From Catonia carolina (lineage: Eukaryota > Arthropoda > Insecta > Hemiptera > Achilidae): a DNA stretch of 64,000 nt. Shown here piece by piece: positions 34,439 through 45,725 of the stretch; the first letter of the stretch is position 1, and the number at the start of each line of letters is the position of its first letter. The stretch covers positions 57,768,672 through 57,832,671 of the forward strand of contig JAQMRL010000003.1 of assembly GCA_035578175.1 (NCBI GenBank), written 5' to 3'. The notes beneath the pieces are model-generated. The model was not told where the DNA came from and searched no databases. It worked only from the letters and a program-made list of their open reading frames with translations. A program made the translations under genes and the position numbers.

Positions 34439-34735
34439 CTAAAAGTTCTTTGGCCAACGCCGTTTAAACCTCGTGAGGTCACCAAGATGAATCGCGAGGA
34501 CATTTTGTGTACAAGAGAGTTGATGTTTGTATCGAATTTTGAGTCTTGTCAGTTTTTGTGCTAGTTTCCCGTCGAATGGAACGTTTAAGTGATTGTGAAG
34601 CGTGTTGTTTGTTACATAAAAGAGGAACCGTGTTATCGTTCTGAGAATTCTGTTTTGTATTTCTTGGATACGTTTCGTTTTTAACGGCTTTGCAGAGTTC
34701 CATTGATAAACGCCATAGGTCCAGAGTATGATCAT
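34439..34735 (-). pseudogene. Jockey-like RT C-terminal fragment, frame intact
   Basis: A 98-codon minus frame to a stop. It reads WTYGVYQWNSAKPLKTKRIQ, then ILRTITRFLFYVTNNTLHNH, LNVPFDGKLAQKLTRLKIRY and a basic end. The order WTYGxQLWGxA...IQ..Q...LR.I...P(W/F)YV.N..(I/L)H.DL.(I/V)P is that of the post-RT C-terminus of Jockey-clade elements. The palm domain and everything upstream is missing, so it is a 5'-truncated insertion, but this tail has no stop. Related fragments are at 44455, 47100 and 60480 on the plus strand. Confidence 0.75.
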
Positions 34736-35372
34736 TTAGTTATTTGTCAGTTTATCCTTTATTTTTGTGTAATTTGAGTGACTCAAGTAAATGGTTTATT
34801 TGGTAGAAACTTAATTCAATCTTAGCGATTAAAACTAATGAAATAGTTTTTTTAAGTTAGTGTAGTTTATTTTTAATAGTAAAAATGAAGCCTATTTGTA
34901 AGCTAGAACGTAAAATGAACGATGAAGCCTGTATTTGAAACCGCGTATCTCACCAAGTAAAGAACAAAAAAATTTCAGGTACGGGTCGTTTTAAAGCTTG
35001 GTTTTTTTGTAATTTTATTCTTATAAATTACGAAACATGGGAGTGTATTAGACACTTTTTAATGATTTGGAAACAAAATATTTACTTACCCGGTTTTTAG
35101 CCATCTTTTCTAGTCTATCGGGAAGGAAAATAATTTTTTTTTAAACGCCCTTATTCCTTTATTTATACTCATCCTTATTTTTCCTTTACTCCAATATGTT
35201 TTCTTTCACTATTTTCTCTACCTTTTGTACTAAAAGATTACATTTTATCTGATATCAATTAAAAACTTGCAAAAACACTCCTTTAAATCGCCATACTTTT
35301 TCTCTTAAAATTGATCGTGCTACATGTTCTGAAACATGGGCTATGTGAAAAATTGCTCTACAAAACGGGTAC
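34736..35372. other. AT-rich spacer, nothing recognised
   Basis: No supported feature before the solo LTR. Confidence 0.4.
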
Positions 35373-35376
35373 ATAT

Positions 35377-36047
35377 TGTGACAATATCAAAAAGGAAAGA
35401 GTGTTCGAGAATGAGAGTTTAAAAATGTTAACGTAAATATTAAGGGTAATAAATCGGGGTTTCCGAGAAATAATAAGAAATATTATGTGTAATAATAAAC
35501 GGTTTTTATAGTAGAGGTAGCTATTATTGTATAGGTGTTGTGAAAGAGTAGAGTCGGGTACCTATTTAAAAATTGGCCTTTTTGTAACACCTTCTATTCA
35601 ATCCTAATTGGTTTACAGTTGTTAAGATTTATCCTGAAGCCGTCAGAAGGATTTTGTATTTTATTATTATATCGAAAGTCTCTGTCTTTTCTCGAACTCT
35701 CCATTAGCCCACCTATATAATCAGCTAGTTTATTTACGGTCGAGTCAGTTTACGTGATCGAGGGAGCGTATTCCATAGTGCAGACCAGTAAACGTTACTG
35801 CGAATAACTGTCTATTGGTTTAACTTTTATTTATTCTGTATCGTTTTTTTGTTAGTAGTAATTAGTAAATTGTTTAAGTTATTTACTGTTTTAGTTAATT
35901 ACTATTTGTTTGTTACTTAATAAGTAATTTAATTGTAATTTAGTTGTAGATTTTAGTCGCTTATTTAATTGTAATAAATACTTCTAATTTTTAACTTCAG
36001 TGTGTTCAATTATTTAATTTAAACGGACCTTAGAGATAAGTGTCACA
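35377..36047 (+). mobile_element. solo LTR, probably Gypsy-like
   Basis: A 671-bp block with the inverted termini TGTGACA and TGTCACA and a 4-bp direct repeat ATAT outside (35373-35376 and 36048-36051). Inside, TATATAA at 35714-35720 lies about 31 bp before an arthropod initiator-like TCAGTT at 35745-35750. AATAAA follows at 35973. No primer-binding site or coding region adjoins, and no second LTR was found in the window. TG...CA ends, 4-bp target, and the TATA/Inr/poly(A) order together support an LTR reduced by recombination. I assign Gypsy only from the target length. Confidence 0.65.
35714..35750 (+). promoter_or_regulatory. LTR core promoter (TATA and initiator)
   Basis: TATATAA followed at about 31 bp by TCAGTT, the spacing of an arthropod TATA/Inr core promoter. 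It lies near the middle of the solo LTR, where U3/R would be expected. Confidence 0.45.
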
Positions 36048-36051
36048 ATAT

Positions 36052-37141
36052 TTTATTTCCAAATCAACTGAAAATTCCTAATACACTTTTGTGTTTCGTA
36101 ATTTATACGAATAAAATAAAAAACCACGCTTTAAAACGAGCATATCTAAAATGTTTATGTTTTTACTTGGGGAGATACGCGGTTCCAAACACAGGCTTCG
36201 TCTTTCATTTTACGTATATGTTTAGTACGTAATCATTCTATCAAGATTAAATTTGTAACATGTTCGTAATAATAGCTTTCCACTAGCTTTATGATAAGTT
36301 TAGTTTACCGTGTTTTGGTTATATTTTAGTTCCGTTAACCTCTCTTTTCTTATTATCCTCAAATGATTGGTAATGAGAGAAACAAATACTTCAATGATTA
36401 GATGGATAATTTCGATTATTTAAGAGAATCGTTATAAAGTAAAAGACGGTATTTTTGTTAAGCAGTTTATGTTGGCTTCTGGTAGTAGACCTTCGGAAAT
36501 TCTTTAGGCTTACTTTGTTGTTAAGGTACGTTATAGCTTGCATTGTAAACGTACATTATGGACCTACTATGGGTTACTCTAATGTGTTTTCTTTCACCAT
36601 TTTTCGTACCTTTACCCGGATATTTTTTTCAGTAACGTATGATATCAGTGGGTTGATAACCATGCAATTTATTTTTTTAGGTTCAACGTTAACTCCCGAC
36701 TGTATCATGAATTTTACTTTACGTGCATAAAAATGAATATAAAACTATTTATTATCGACTAAAGATAGATGAATGCTCTATGAATAAATAAAGCATTAAC
36801 CGGTTTTCCTTGTTTATTTTATTCACTTAAGAAAATTATATTCTCCAGATATACTTGAAGTTAAAGTAAAGTTAACAAATTACCTGTCGTATAACTGATT
36901 TGTAATTATAGCTTCCCTTAATACACCCAGTTTCTGGTAATGGTAGTTGCATTGATAAAGCACTCAACTTTCTAAGCTGATCGTATCTTATATAACACCT
37001 GATCTTCCCATATACTGGTTTACTTTTAATACTTTATAATGATTGATTGCTGCATTATACGGAGACACGAGGTATTATTATAGAAATTGTGTTATAACAG
37101 AGTTGTTTAACTCATTGTTTTTTTACCGGATTACTTCATAG
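36052..37141. other. AT-rich spacer, nothing recognised
   Basis: A 91-codon plus frame at 36455-36730 is hydrophobic without any motif and is taken as chance. Confidence 0.4.
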
Positions 37142-38037
37142 AAAAATCTGGTGTAAACAATCACACGACTTTATCTTGCCAATGAGAATGAAAACAAATA
37201 TAAACTTAGTTTAATCATTAGCAAACAATGTAAAATGAAAAACATAACCTAATTTTAAACTCGAGTGAATGACGCAAGATGAATATCAACCTTTGTTCTT
37301 CTTCAAAATACGGAAAATCACGTATTGACGCTGAACTAGGCTCTGCAAAAAAATGCTTTAATAAAAGTTAAAGAATTTTTTATTCACAATAACTTTTATT
37401 GTGTACATTTTTGTGAATATATAAAAATACCATTTTTTACCGATTTTGTTGAGAAAAATTACAGAAAATCTCAAATCGACGCTAAACCCATTGTAGCAAT
37501 AAATGTTTGAAATACAAGTTGTAGCGTTTTTAATGTTCTATAATTTTGATTATTACACGTTTTCTCTAAAATGGATATTAAGGCCGCAATATTAAAAAAT
37601 AAATAGTTTTACCTCGAGAGTACAGACTCCTCCCCAAAATTTCAACAGATATGGCGCGTACCCTAGCTTGTTGAACATTAAAAAAAAGTAGTAAATTAGG
37701 TGATTTTTTTTTAAGTGTATGAGTCGTTTTTGAGAAAATTACAAAAAAGTGAAAAATTGCACGAATGAAGTACTACTTACGGTAGAATAATTTTGATGAA
37801 AATATTCATGCCGGGTCTCCTAGTGGTACTTAAGTTCTAAGTTTCAACTTCGTACGCTATTCCGTTCTTGAGATATTTTGTTCACACACAAACCAATCTC
37901 TAAAAAAACCTGTTGTTTGAGTTCAGGGGGTCTGAAAAGTGTATTTACGGTGAAAACTCGATTTTAAAAAAATGGCATGAAAACGATAGGTTACTTTCCT
38001 TTCCTATATATTCTATAGGGCAAGAGAAAGTAAAAAT
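37142..38037 (+). mobile_element. family F TIR element, full length
   Basis: Left end AATCTGGTGTAAACAATCAC with ACTTTATCTTGCCAATG, right end GGGCAAGAGAAAGTAAAAAT; ACTTTCTCTTGCC-type ends are inverted. The body contains two degenerate copies of a ~165-bp unit (GACGCTGAACTAGGCTCTGC at 37329 and GACGCTAAACCCATTGTAGC at 37478), then GAGTCGTTTTTGAGAAAATT, GAGATATTTTGTTCACACAC and GGGTCTGAAAAGTGTATTTA. The CA tract that is long at 63457 is only four units here. No coding frame. Confidence 0.75.
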
Positions 38038-38692
38038 ATCAAATTTATATTCAGGTAAACTCAATTTTCGTGGGTAATGGTACCGATTTATGCTTTGAAA
38101 ATATTTTTGGAACCAACCACGATAAAAAAATCTGTATCCATTAAATGTAGGTTTGATTTAATGTCGTTTTAGTTTTCGTTTATAACTAGTACACATTTTA
38201 TTACGTTTCAACTAATCGGCAAATAAATTCGTAATCTGAAAAGGGATTACATTTTGCGCGTTAACTGGTACATAAACATTCGTTCTTTACCTAGACATAT
38301 AAACTGATAATTATTGGTTCAGTCTTTAACTCAATTATATTAAATTGCTTTGATTTCAAGGCGGAATAAACGTTGTGTGTACTCTTGAAGGGTGCGGTTA
38401 AAATCAACGGAAATCCTCTAGATTGAGGTATTAACCATCAAAGCGTTTTGTAATTAGTCGTGATTTACTAACGCTAACTAGATCTGCGGTAAGTTGCTTT
38501 CAGAATTATGTTCTCAGAATTGAATGCGATAATTGCGTTTTAGACTGATGTCTTTAGAACATTCGCAATAAAACCTTGAACCCGATTAAATAAATAAGAA
38601 AAAGTTCTTTCGAGAAAACACTTCACTATCTTTCAAGGCTACAAGTATAGAATTTCAAAATTATTTATTTATTGCATATTGCCGATAACTTC
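38038..38692. other. AT-rich spacer, nothing recognised
   Basis: No feature supported. Confidence 0.4.
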
Positions 38693-38696
38693 TTAA

Positions 38697-39245
38697 CCCT
38701 TTATAGGGCAGTACTGCGGGGAAAATATACATGTTGTAAAATGTTAAATTTTGCTTTATAGGAACTTGAATAATATATTTCTAGTGCCAGAACAGATATT
38801 TCTTTTTTGTTGTTGTTAAGCCCTGGTAAGTATACTTACCAAGGAACGTTTATTGAAATGGAAATCACATAATGTTTAGTGGTAAGAATGCTTATTAAAA
38901 CAATTTGTGTACTATATAACTAAAAATTTGTAGAATAAACTTATTTTAACTTTATATTAGCAAAATTGCTTGCTTTCCCGTAAAAAACTTGAATTTTCAA
39001 AGCACTGTACAAAAATAACAACAAAACAACACGGTAGCTTACGCTGATATGAATCCTTACCGCATTCGTGCCACTCACAAAGCAAATGGTCACTGCGCGC
39101 TAATTTTAAATTGTGGATAGCCTACTTACCAGAAAACATATATAAAACTATAAAATGCCAATACGGTTCAACTGCATAGCTTATTCTTAAATAAAATCAA
39201 CCTTATTGCCAGTGGGAAGTATACTTGCCAAAGACATATAAAGAG
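38697..39245. mobile_element. piggyBac-like MITE
   Basis: TTAA at 38693-38696 and 39246-39249 flank inverted ends: CCCTTTATAGGGCAGT on the left and, on the minus strand, CTCTTTATATGTCTTTGG on the right. An interior palindrome TGGTAAGTATACTTACCA lies at 38824-38841. A related block, GGGAAGTATACTTGCC, lies near the right end. The length (549 bp), TTAA target and absence of a transposase fit a non-autonomous piggyBac-type element. Termini are diverged. Confidence 0.55.
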
Positions 39246-39249
39246 TTAA

Positions 39250-40023
39250 AATTGAAGAAGCGCATTGATCATTGTCTTGAGATACCTTTTCTTTACAGTG
39301 GAGCTACCTTGAATATTTTGTTCAAATGTTTATCTATTCTACTTAAAAACTGTAACAGTACAAAAATAGGTACTTTTTACATATACCAAAAACTAACATG
39401 TGATTGAAATGTATGTTAATAATAAATATTTATTTAAATTATTGAATGATATAATTTAATTTATTAACTAGAATTTTTTTTTAATGATTACTTGTTTAGA
39501 AGATTTTTGTTCATTGCATAATTGAATGTAATCAGAAAAAATTTGTTTATGAGGTTTCTGGGACTTAATCCAATTTTCATACATAATTTATTTATCATAT
39601 TATATTGTGATCTAAGATTGTTATTAATAACATTGTACTAATTTACATGATTAAAATTAACATCAAGGTACCGAAAGTTGAGTATATTATTATGCTTTTT
39701 TGTTGTGTATTTCTGTTATCCAAGGATTAATAGTTTAACTAAGGATTAACAAAAACACTACAAAACGTTTTCTCTTCTCTTTTGAATTTTGTATATCATA
39801 GTAGTTATATTCGTTAGTTAACGGAATATAGTGTCCACGACACTACGTATGAAAACTTTGGGTTTTTATTGTCCGGTTGTAAAAGAACCTGCATTTTTCA
39901 GTTATAGTAAATTGGTATTAATATTCTGACGTTTATTCTGGGTTCTTTCAGGATCTGGTTATGTCTAAGTAGCAAAACCTTTTAAATTTATAACAAATAT
40001 TTTCAATTCTTAAAAATAAAATT
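39250..40023. other. AT-rich spacer, nothing recognised
   Basis: A 60-codon plus frame starting in the MITE end has no motif. Confidence 0.4.
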
Positions 40024-40400
40024 TGTTACGAAATGAGGCAGCTGATATAGCCGCTAAAGAAGCATTAAAAATTCCACTAGTATAAAATATATCATCACAT
40101 TCAATCAGGAGCCACCTACATCACCAATACAAACAACACTGGAACCAAATTTGGTCTCTATATTCTCCAAAAAAACTACACAAAATCAAGAAGAACGTAT
40201 TTGAAAATCCACAACCACATATGGATCTTCTAGTCCTAATTACACAGTTACGCATTGGACACTACACTTATACATTAACACTTCATAAAAAATATCAGTC
40301 AGAACATTTTACACATTGCAACCTGTCACTTTCAATCACACACATCGTCACAGACTGCCAAAATACACATTACACACGAAAACTATTTTAAATTAACATT
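40024..40400 (+). pseudogene. RNase H end and Cys tail of a non-LTR polyprotein
   Basis: The plus strand reads RNEAADIAAKEALKIPLV, matching the end of the RNase H domain (GNExAD.xAK.A) of I/R1/Jockey-type retrotransposons. After a stop, SHLHHQYKQHWNQIWSLYSP, LVLITQLRIGHYTYTLTLHK and SITHIVTDCQ follow, matching the (L)xRLRxGH(T).. and (L)xV.HIL..CP tail with its zinc-knuckle-like end. Cysteines are partly lost. RT and endonuclease are missing. I cannot decide the clade. Confidence 0.65.
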
Positions 40401-40527
40401 AATTTAAGAATGAGTTTGGTAGTGAAAGAAGCAGTTAAGAACACAATAATTTGTTTTGGATTTTCACAAAATTTCAAATTTAATATAATTTAATTATAAA
40501 AAACACCTACCATCGTTTATACTATCT

Positions 40528-40920
40528 GTTGTTTTTTAGGTCATCTGCAGAAAGGCTGGGTTGAACCTCTAGAGGATTTATTAAGTAAAATGAGGTGTAA
40601 GGTGATTTACCAATGCCTTCCTCACTGAGTGGAAAAGTATGCTTATCAGCATGCCAAGCCCTCTGAAACGTATCTACTTTCCACCCTGCAAATGACACCT
40701 TCACTTCATTCACCGCAGGCTCTGACTGTATATTGAAATTCATTACTCTCAGAGAAGATAACTGACTATATAGTGTGTTTTCCACCTGTACCTCTTCTGT
40801 TCTTAAGTGGTTCAGTCATATAATTTTCTGACCATGTGATAAGAAACAGAACTATTTTTGCGGCCCTAGAACTAGCAGGTCGAGTGCAAATAATTGAACA
40901 CTCCACGTACCTGTTAAGGG
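40528..40920 (+). repeat. R385 interspersed repeat, copy 4
   Basis: GTTGTTTTTTAGGTCATCTG to GAACACTCCACGTACCTGTT. It is full length. The 87-codon minus frame over this copy comes from the repeat and has no support as a gene. Confidence 0.8.
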
Positions 40921-41414
40921 AAAGTTTATGCTACTATCGTTTTCATTGTAACTTTCTATTTTTTACTTTTTTTGTCATTTTATGTTGTGTAAATTTTTAT
41001 TTGAATCTAAGTGTTCATTCTTTGTTTTATCAATGATATCGTTGTGTATTTGTATGTTTTTATGTATTTGTGTAACGTAGTCGCTAATGACATAGTAGTC
41101 GATGCGACCTGTACAAAAATAAATTAAAAAATAACCATTTAAATTAATTTAAAACTGTAACTATATTCAATACTGCAAGTCGTAATGTAAAATTAACTGA
41201 TTTACAAAATGAAACGTATGATTACTGAAAAATTTTACTTCGTTTTTCGGTCGGCACCAAGATATAGAGATGACAAACTATTGCTTCATATTCACTACTG
41301 GTAACCCGATATAAATATCAAAAGCTACCTCATATACCAGAAAACCCTAGTTTGCATCATTGTCTGGTACGCATTTTAACCCCTGTGTGCACGAGATGAA
41401 GAAGAAAAATACGG
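40921..41414. other. AT-rich spacer, nothing recognised
   Basis: No feature supported between R385 and the nested RT fragments. Confidence 0.4.
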
Positions 41415-41645
41415 TTTATTTAGAAGTATTTAGTTAGACGTTCTTCTTCTTCAGGCCCTCTATCCTCTGAGAACGTTGGCTACCACTTGAGGTTTGTCGA
41501 TAGCCCTTCGAGCAAGTGAAACTTCACTTATACCATACCAGTCCCGAAGATTCTAGGAAAATATTCAATGTCAACCTGGACCACGCTTACGCTCCATCAT
41601 TTCCTGCAGCATTCTGTATTTCTCGCCTTTCATCAAATTACTAAA
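41415..41645 (-). pseudogene. group A non-LTR RT tail
   Basis: Minus strand: KGEKYRMLQEMMERKRGPGR, then NIFLESSGLVWYK and, across a frameshift, a tail resembling VANVLRG with a stop and an Arg-rich end. This matches the known order of a widespread insect RT tail: KYxxLQxIxExKRGxGRxxxSWLxNLRDWxGI...VANV(R). It appears to be the 3' part of the element whose 5' part lies at 41985-42290, with a group B fragment between. Confidence 0.55.
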
Positions 41646-41649
41646 TTAT

Positions 41650-41984
41650 TTTTAATTGTCACAGTATTCATAATTTCCATTTCTTTTTTCTTTTTATTTC
41701 TTTTATGACCACCATGGATCACTTTAGTCAAATTTAGAAAACTTCTTCCTTTTCATATTCTTTAGCTTGTTTTGCCAGTATGCCCTCATTCGGGCTAATC
41801 TTGCTTGCCGAACTTCCTGTGAAACGACCGGTTTCTTCCTGTTTGGGTTTGTTCTTTCGTCCAATTTTGTTTCAAATCTTCTTTCCTTATTTCTTAAGAT
41901 TTTTAATTTTTCTGTTATGTTTTCTAAATCATTGAAAGTTAATTCGAGTTCGATCATGTCTTCCTTGACATTTCGCATTCATGC
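41650..41984 (-). mobile_element. group B non-LTR 3' fragment, nested
   Basis: The minus frame includes KEDMIELELTFNDLENITEK, then SQEVRQARLARMRAYWQNKL and FSKFD with a stop, then SDPWWS and a Lys-rich, A-rich tail down to about 41650. This is the C-terminus of the same group as 48280-49300, 50690-51300 and 58330-59225. Its position between two group A pieces indicates insertion into that element. Confidence 0.65.
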
Positions 41985-42290
41985 TCCTGATGTTACCATT
42001 GGAAAGAGTTTTCTAATCATTCCATTTCTTTATATTTGAATTTATCAATTTTTCCATATTGTCTCTCCATGATATCCACAGCAATCTCCTCGAGGCTTTT
42101 TTCCATATTGGTGCAGCAGCCGATCCTGTACCATATACAAAACCACCAAAAACACATAGCAGTGGGCTAATCTAATTTTGAGTGAGAGTTTAAGGTTCCT
42201 AAGACCTAGTAGTACTTTTATTATGTTTAAAGATTCGGAGAACAATGTTATTAAAGGTTTTCTGATTCCTCTATTGTACAATTTGTAAAA
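41985..42290 (-). pseudogene. group A non-LTR RT, upstream piece
   Basis: Minus strand: LLGLRNLKLSLKIRLAHCYV, FLVVLYMVQDRLL and then (other frame) ILK.SWRD-like LLWISWRDNMEKLI. It matches the thumb-side block LC.(R/K)NL.L.L(R)xRLxxCYVxSVLLYGxEAWTL...ILKISW. Tyr-Gly-x-Glu has decayed. It is joined in sense with 41415-41645 across the nested insertion. Confidence 0.6.
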
Positions 42291-42860
42291 TATTGATTCT
42301 GACGTTATTTGTACTAAGGGAGGAGTTGTTTAGTAATTAAACTATTATTAAGTGCATTAAACTAATACACTTACTAATCTTGCCAATTGAGCGGTTATGT
42401 CTCTATATACTACTACTAAATTAGTTAATACTCTTACTTAATTATCAAATGACTATTAAATTTCATTTATGTGTACTAATTGAATTGTTATTAATTAAAT
42501 TAATTTGTTGCTCTGTGGAAACTGTTATTTAATTTACTGATTGAAATTAATCACTCTACCTTATTTTATTACCTTAATTTATTCAAACTTAACCTTACGA
42601 TGCCTTTTATAAAATGTTATTGTGGTGTCAAAAAGTAAGTACAGTAGTATAAAAAAATGGTATGCTTAGATTACACTTTATTAGATATCAAGAACGCCAC
42701 TATGTCACATAATAACTGAAAAAATTCCGGTTATAATTTTTGCACCTACGCGGTGTCTTTTTGGAGTGTAGATTTGGGTAATCCTTGAATTGAATTGGGT
42801 ACAGCGAATTTTGTTTCTTAGTTTGATTTGGTGTTTTGAAATTGATAAATGATGTGATTT
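42291..42860. other. AT-rich spacer, nothing recognised
   Basis: No feature supported. Confidence 0.4.
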
Positions 42861-43010
42861 GCCCATGACGGGCAGGTTTAGTGTTAAATTAATTACACTC
42901 GATGTGTTCGTTCCAGGGCTACAAAAAATAGGTCTGTTTCTTATCATATAGTCAACCAATTATGACTGAACTATTTAAGAACAGAAGGGGTAGAGATGCC
43001 AAACTAACTA
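42861..43010 (-). repeat. R385 interspersed repeat, copy 6 (partial)
   Basis: Reverse orientation, only the 3' ~150 bp: GCCCATGACGGGCAGGTTTA, CTGTTTCTTATCATATAGTC and AAGAACAGAAGGGGTAGAGA. The rest of the unit is missing, as in 5'-truncated retroposed copies. Confidence 0.7.
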
Positions 43011-44454
43011 TTGTTTGTTATTAACGTAGTTTTTATACATGTTATTAAAATGCTATGATATTAACACAGCCTATACTACATTACGTTTATGTGCGAGTTG
43101 AAAAATAATTTGAGATGCAACTACAGTTTTTCATGCCCTAGGATAGATCAATGAGTGCCACTTTATCAAACCAGGTCTCTTAGTACCTGACCATCAGATT
43201 GTTAGTACCAAATTCAATGTTGTAATCTTTTCTTTACTGTTTTTCTTATTGACGCTCAAAACTATCTCTAAAAAATTCCACTTTGAAGCTCACGATGTTC
43301 TGTGATTTATTTCAAATTTAGGAAACAGATTTTACAGATTGGGGAGCAGGTAACAAAAGTGTTTTTGAAATGTAATTTATGTGCAAGGGAATGAAAAAGG
43401 AAATCTTATGTACTGAGATTGATGAATTCATTTAAGGAAGATTTCTGCGTTTTTGTGTTTTTGTTTAATCAAAAAGTATTCTCTTTTTTCTTTCAATGCA
43501 CTTGTTACTATGTGTGGATTTAATTACTGTAGGCTTACTATGCGCCATATTATTGTCAGCCTTTCGCCGATGAAGATAAATAAAACAATTTAAAAAAATG
43601 TCATTAAAATCTTCATCGTTTTATATGCAGGCGAAAAAGGTTTTTGATGTACTATTCATATGGTATATATTGTTAACATTCATTTTATTACGATGCATTA
43701 ATGTAGGTGCATTTAAATGCATTTTATGTCCTTTCTTCAGCAAGTTAGATGATTAGTAGTACTGGACGTCTCGAGTTAGAAATAAAAGAACGGTTACATG
43801 GCGTCCATCCACTTGAGTGCAGTGGCATATATAAGTGCCACTTAAAACAAAGGAACAGAGATACACCGGAGTTGTATTAAAAAAAAGAAGGGGGCTTGGG
43901 GATGGCGTAGTCTCGTCTCAAGGACACAGACTGCATTACTCCTTTTCTTCACCACCATCACGGTCGGCTGCGGATTCTATGGACCCGCGTGCACTCTTCT
44001 TTATTCTTATTAAAAGAAATATCTGTGTACTTGCTGTAATTAAAAAAATCAAATCAAGGCGGTTCAGAACTGCAAAAAAATCTGATTACCTGTTAATGTA
44101 TCATTAAAAAAACTAGTTTCACGGTATAATTAATATTTAACACTTAAAAATCAATAAAACACAAAGCAGGTGTACAGTCTTGTTAAAATAAACAATCCTG
44201 AGGTATAATAACTTCGGGCTAATGACCTCAGGTACCCTAAACTTACAAAAAAAAAATACAATAATGACTTAAGCCTTTTATGTATTTTAATATACAAAGA
44301 CACAAAACCACATCTGATAGAGTAATGGCTTAAACTTCGGAAAATTAAAATAATGAAAACAAATCGCAACAAATGACGTTTACTCTTAAGACGACAAAAC
44401 TGGCCAACCGTTTAAATCAATTATATTCCCCTGCGTCACACTACTCAAACATGG
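43011..44454. other. mostly AT-rich; less AT-rich block at 43800-44010
   Basis: At 43823-43844 AGTGGCA and TGCCACT flank TATATAAG and could form a 7-bp stem. The block 43890-44000 is less AT-rich (GGCTTGGGGATGGCGTAGTC and following) with a frame of 90 codons and no motif. I cannot classify it. Confidence 0.25.
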
Positions 44455-44945
44455 TATTTAGGCTTACACTTATACAGAAAACTTACATGGAACGCACATG
44501 TTACACACACATGCCACAAACTCAAAACACGCTTCTATCAACTGAAACGCTTACTCGATTGACGTTCTAAATTAAAAGTGTCACACTAATTAACAATCTA
44601 CTAGCCAGTCCAATCTGGACATGTGAAGTTCAACTTTGGGGATCTGCTAAACCTTCAAACACGTAACGTATACAAGCGATTCAGAACAAGACTCTACGAA
44701 CGATAACGCAATGCCCCTTTTACATCACAAACTCAATGGTGCACAAAGACTTCAAATCCCTTACGTAATTGTTGTCGCGAAACAGCTATACAAGACGATG
44801 CATAACAAACTTGAATACATGACAACCCTCTCATACAAAACATGTACAGTAGGGCGATACCGGGTACTCATCACAGACGTTTAAAATGCCTCTGGCCAAG
44901 GGATCTTCTTGGCCAACTGTAAGACTGTGGTGATGACTGCACGCT
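44455..44945 (+). pseudogene. Jockey-like RT C-terminal fragment
   Basis: Plus strand: LGLHLYRKLTWNAHVTHTCH, then KLKTRFYQLKRLLD, and in another frame ASPIWTCEVQLWGSAKPSNT and IQAIQNKTLRTITQ. These are the YLGLxLDxxLTWxxH, PIWTYGxQLWGxA and Q.LR.I blocks of Jockey-clade C-termini. The matching fragment on the minus strand at 34439 shares the SAKP motif, so one subfamily is likely. Stops and at least two frameshifts break it. The tail to 44945 ends with WPRDLLGQL-like sequence. Confidence 0.75.
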
Positions 44946-45489
44946 TCTTCAATTAAATCAAGTTTTGGAACATCAGCTTCACATTTAGAAATTGTTGTAT
45001 TAATATAATAACAGATACTAAATTTCAATCGAAAGTGTCAAAAAAAAGTACAAAAACCTTTTTATAATAGTAATAAACCAATAGTAATTGCGCGTGCTCT
45101 ACGCGCGGGATTATTGCTAGCCTCAGAAGGATTGCGTTAAAATTGTGATACAAACATCCCTGGGCGAATAAAAATAATTACTGAAATATTATACAAACAT
45201 GTTGAGTTCTAATAGGTACTTTATCTCTTTTGGAAAGTATATAAAGAGAATCGGTTGTAGGATAGTTACCCCTTAGGCGTAAGTGGTCATAATTAAAATA
45301 TTTTATTTTTATTAGGTAGTACTTAGCGAATATGCTTATCGATTTTCAAAAAAAAACCTGCATTTAATGTATTTGAATATGTATTCGAAGTGTATTTTTA
45401 TAATTGTATTTTCTGTGGAAAACCTTAACGTACTATCTTTTATGTTACTTGTATACTTTGTTTACTATGTTTGTATACTTTTATGTTAG
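44946..45489. other. spacer, nothing recognised
   Basis: No feature supported. Confidence 0.35.
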
Positions 45490-45725
45490 ATTCAATGACT
45501 GTAATTGAGCAGTATCGGTTCGGTTACCGTTTTCTTCAGGCAATCGACAAAACTCAAGTGATTTTGATGGTAGCCAATGTTTGTCGAGGACAAGGCACCT
45601 GAAGAAGGTGGGCACGCGGACGACCAATGATGAGTTGAGGGGATGAATTGGTCACTGAACGCACGAGATAGGGAATCGTAGTGTTTGAAGGGGCTTACGT
45701 TTAATATTGGACGAATGGACTGCAA
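45490..45725 (+). pseudogene. possible group A RT 3' tail
   Basis: The plus strand reads QAIDKTQVILMVANVCRGQG followed by a stop and an Arg-rich stretch, like the AxxK..VVANV.RG ending of group A at 41415. The match is short. About 100 bp beyond it is less AT-rich and unclassified. Confidence 0.35.

Noticed and set aside
40522..40785. 87-codon minus-strand ORF
   Set aside because: It lies in an R385 repeat; other copies do not keep the frame.
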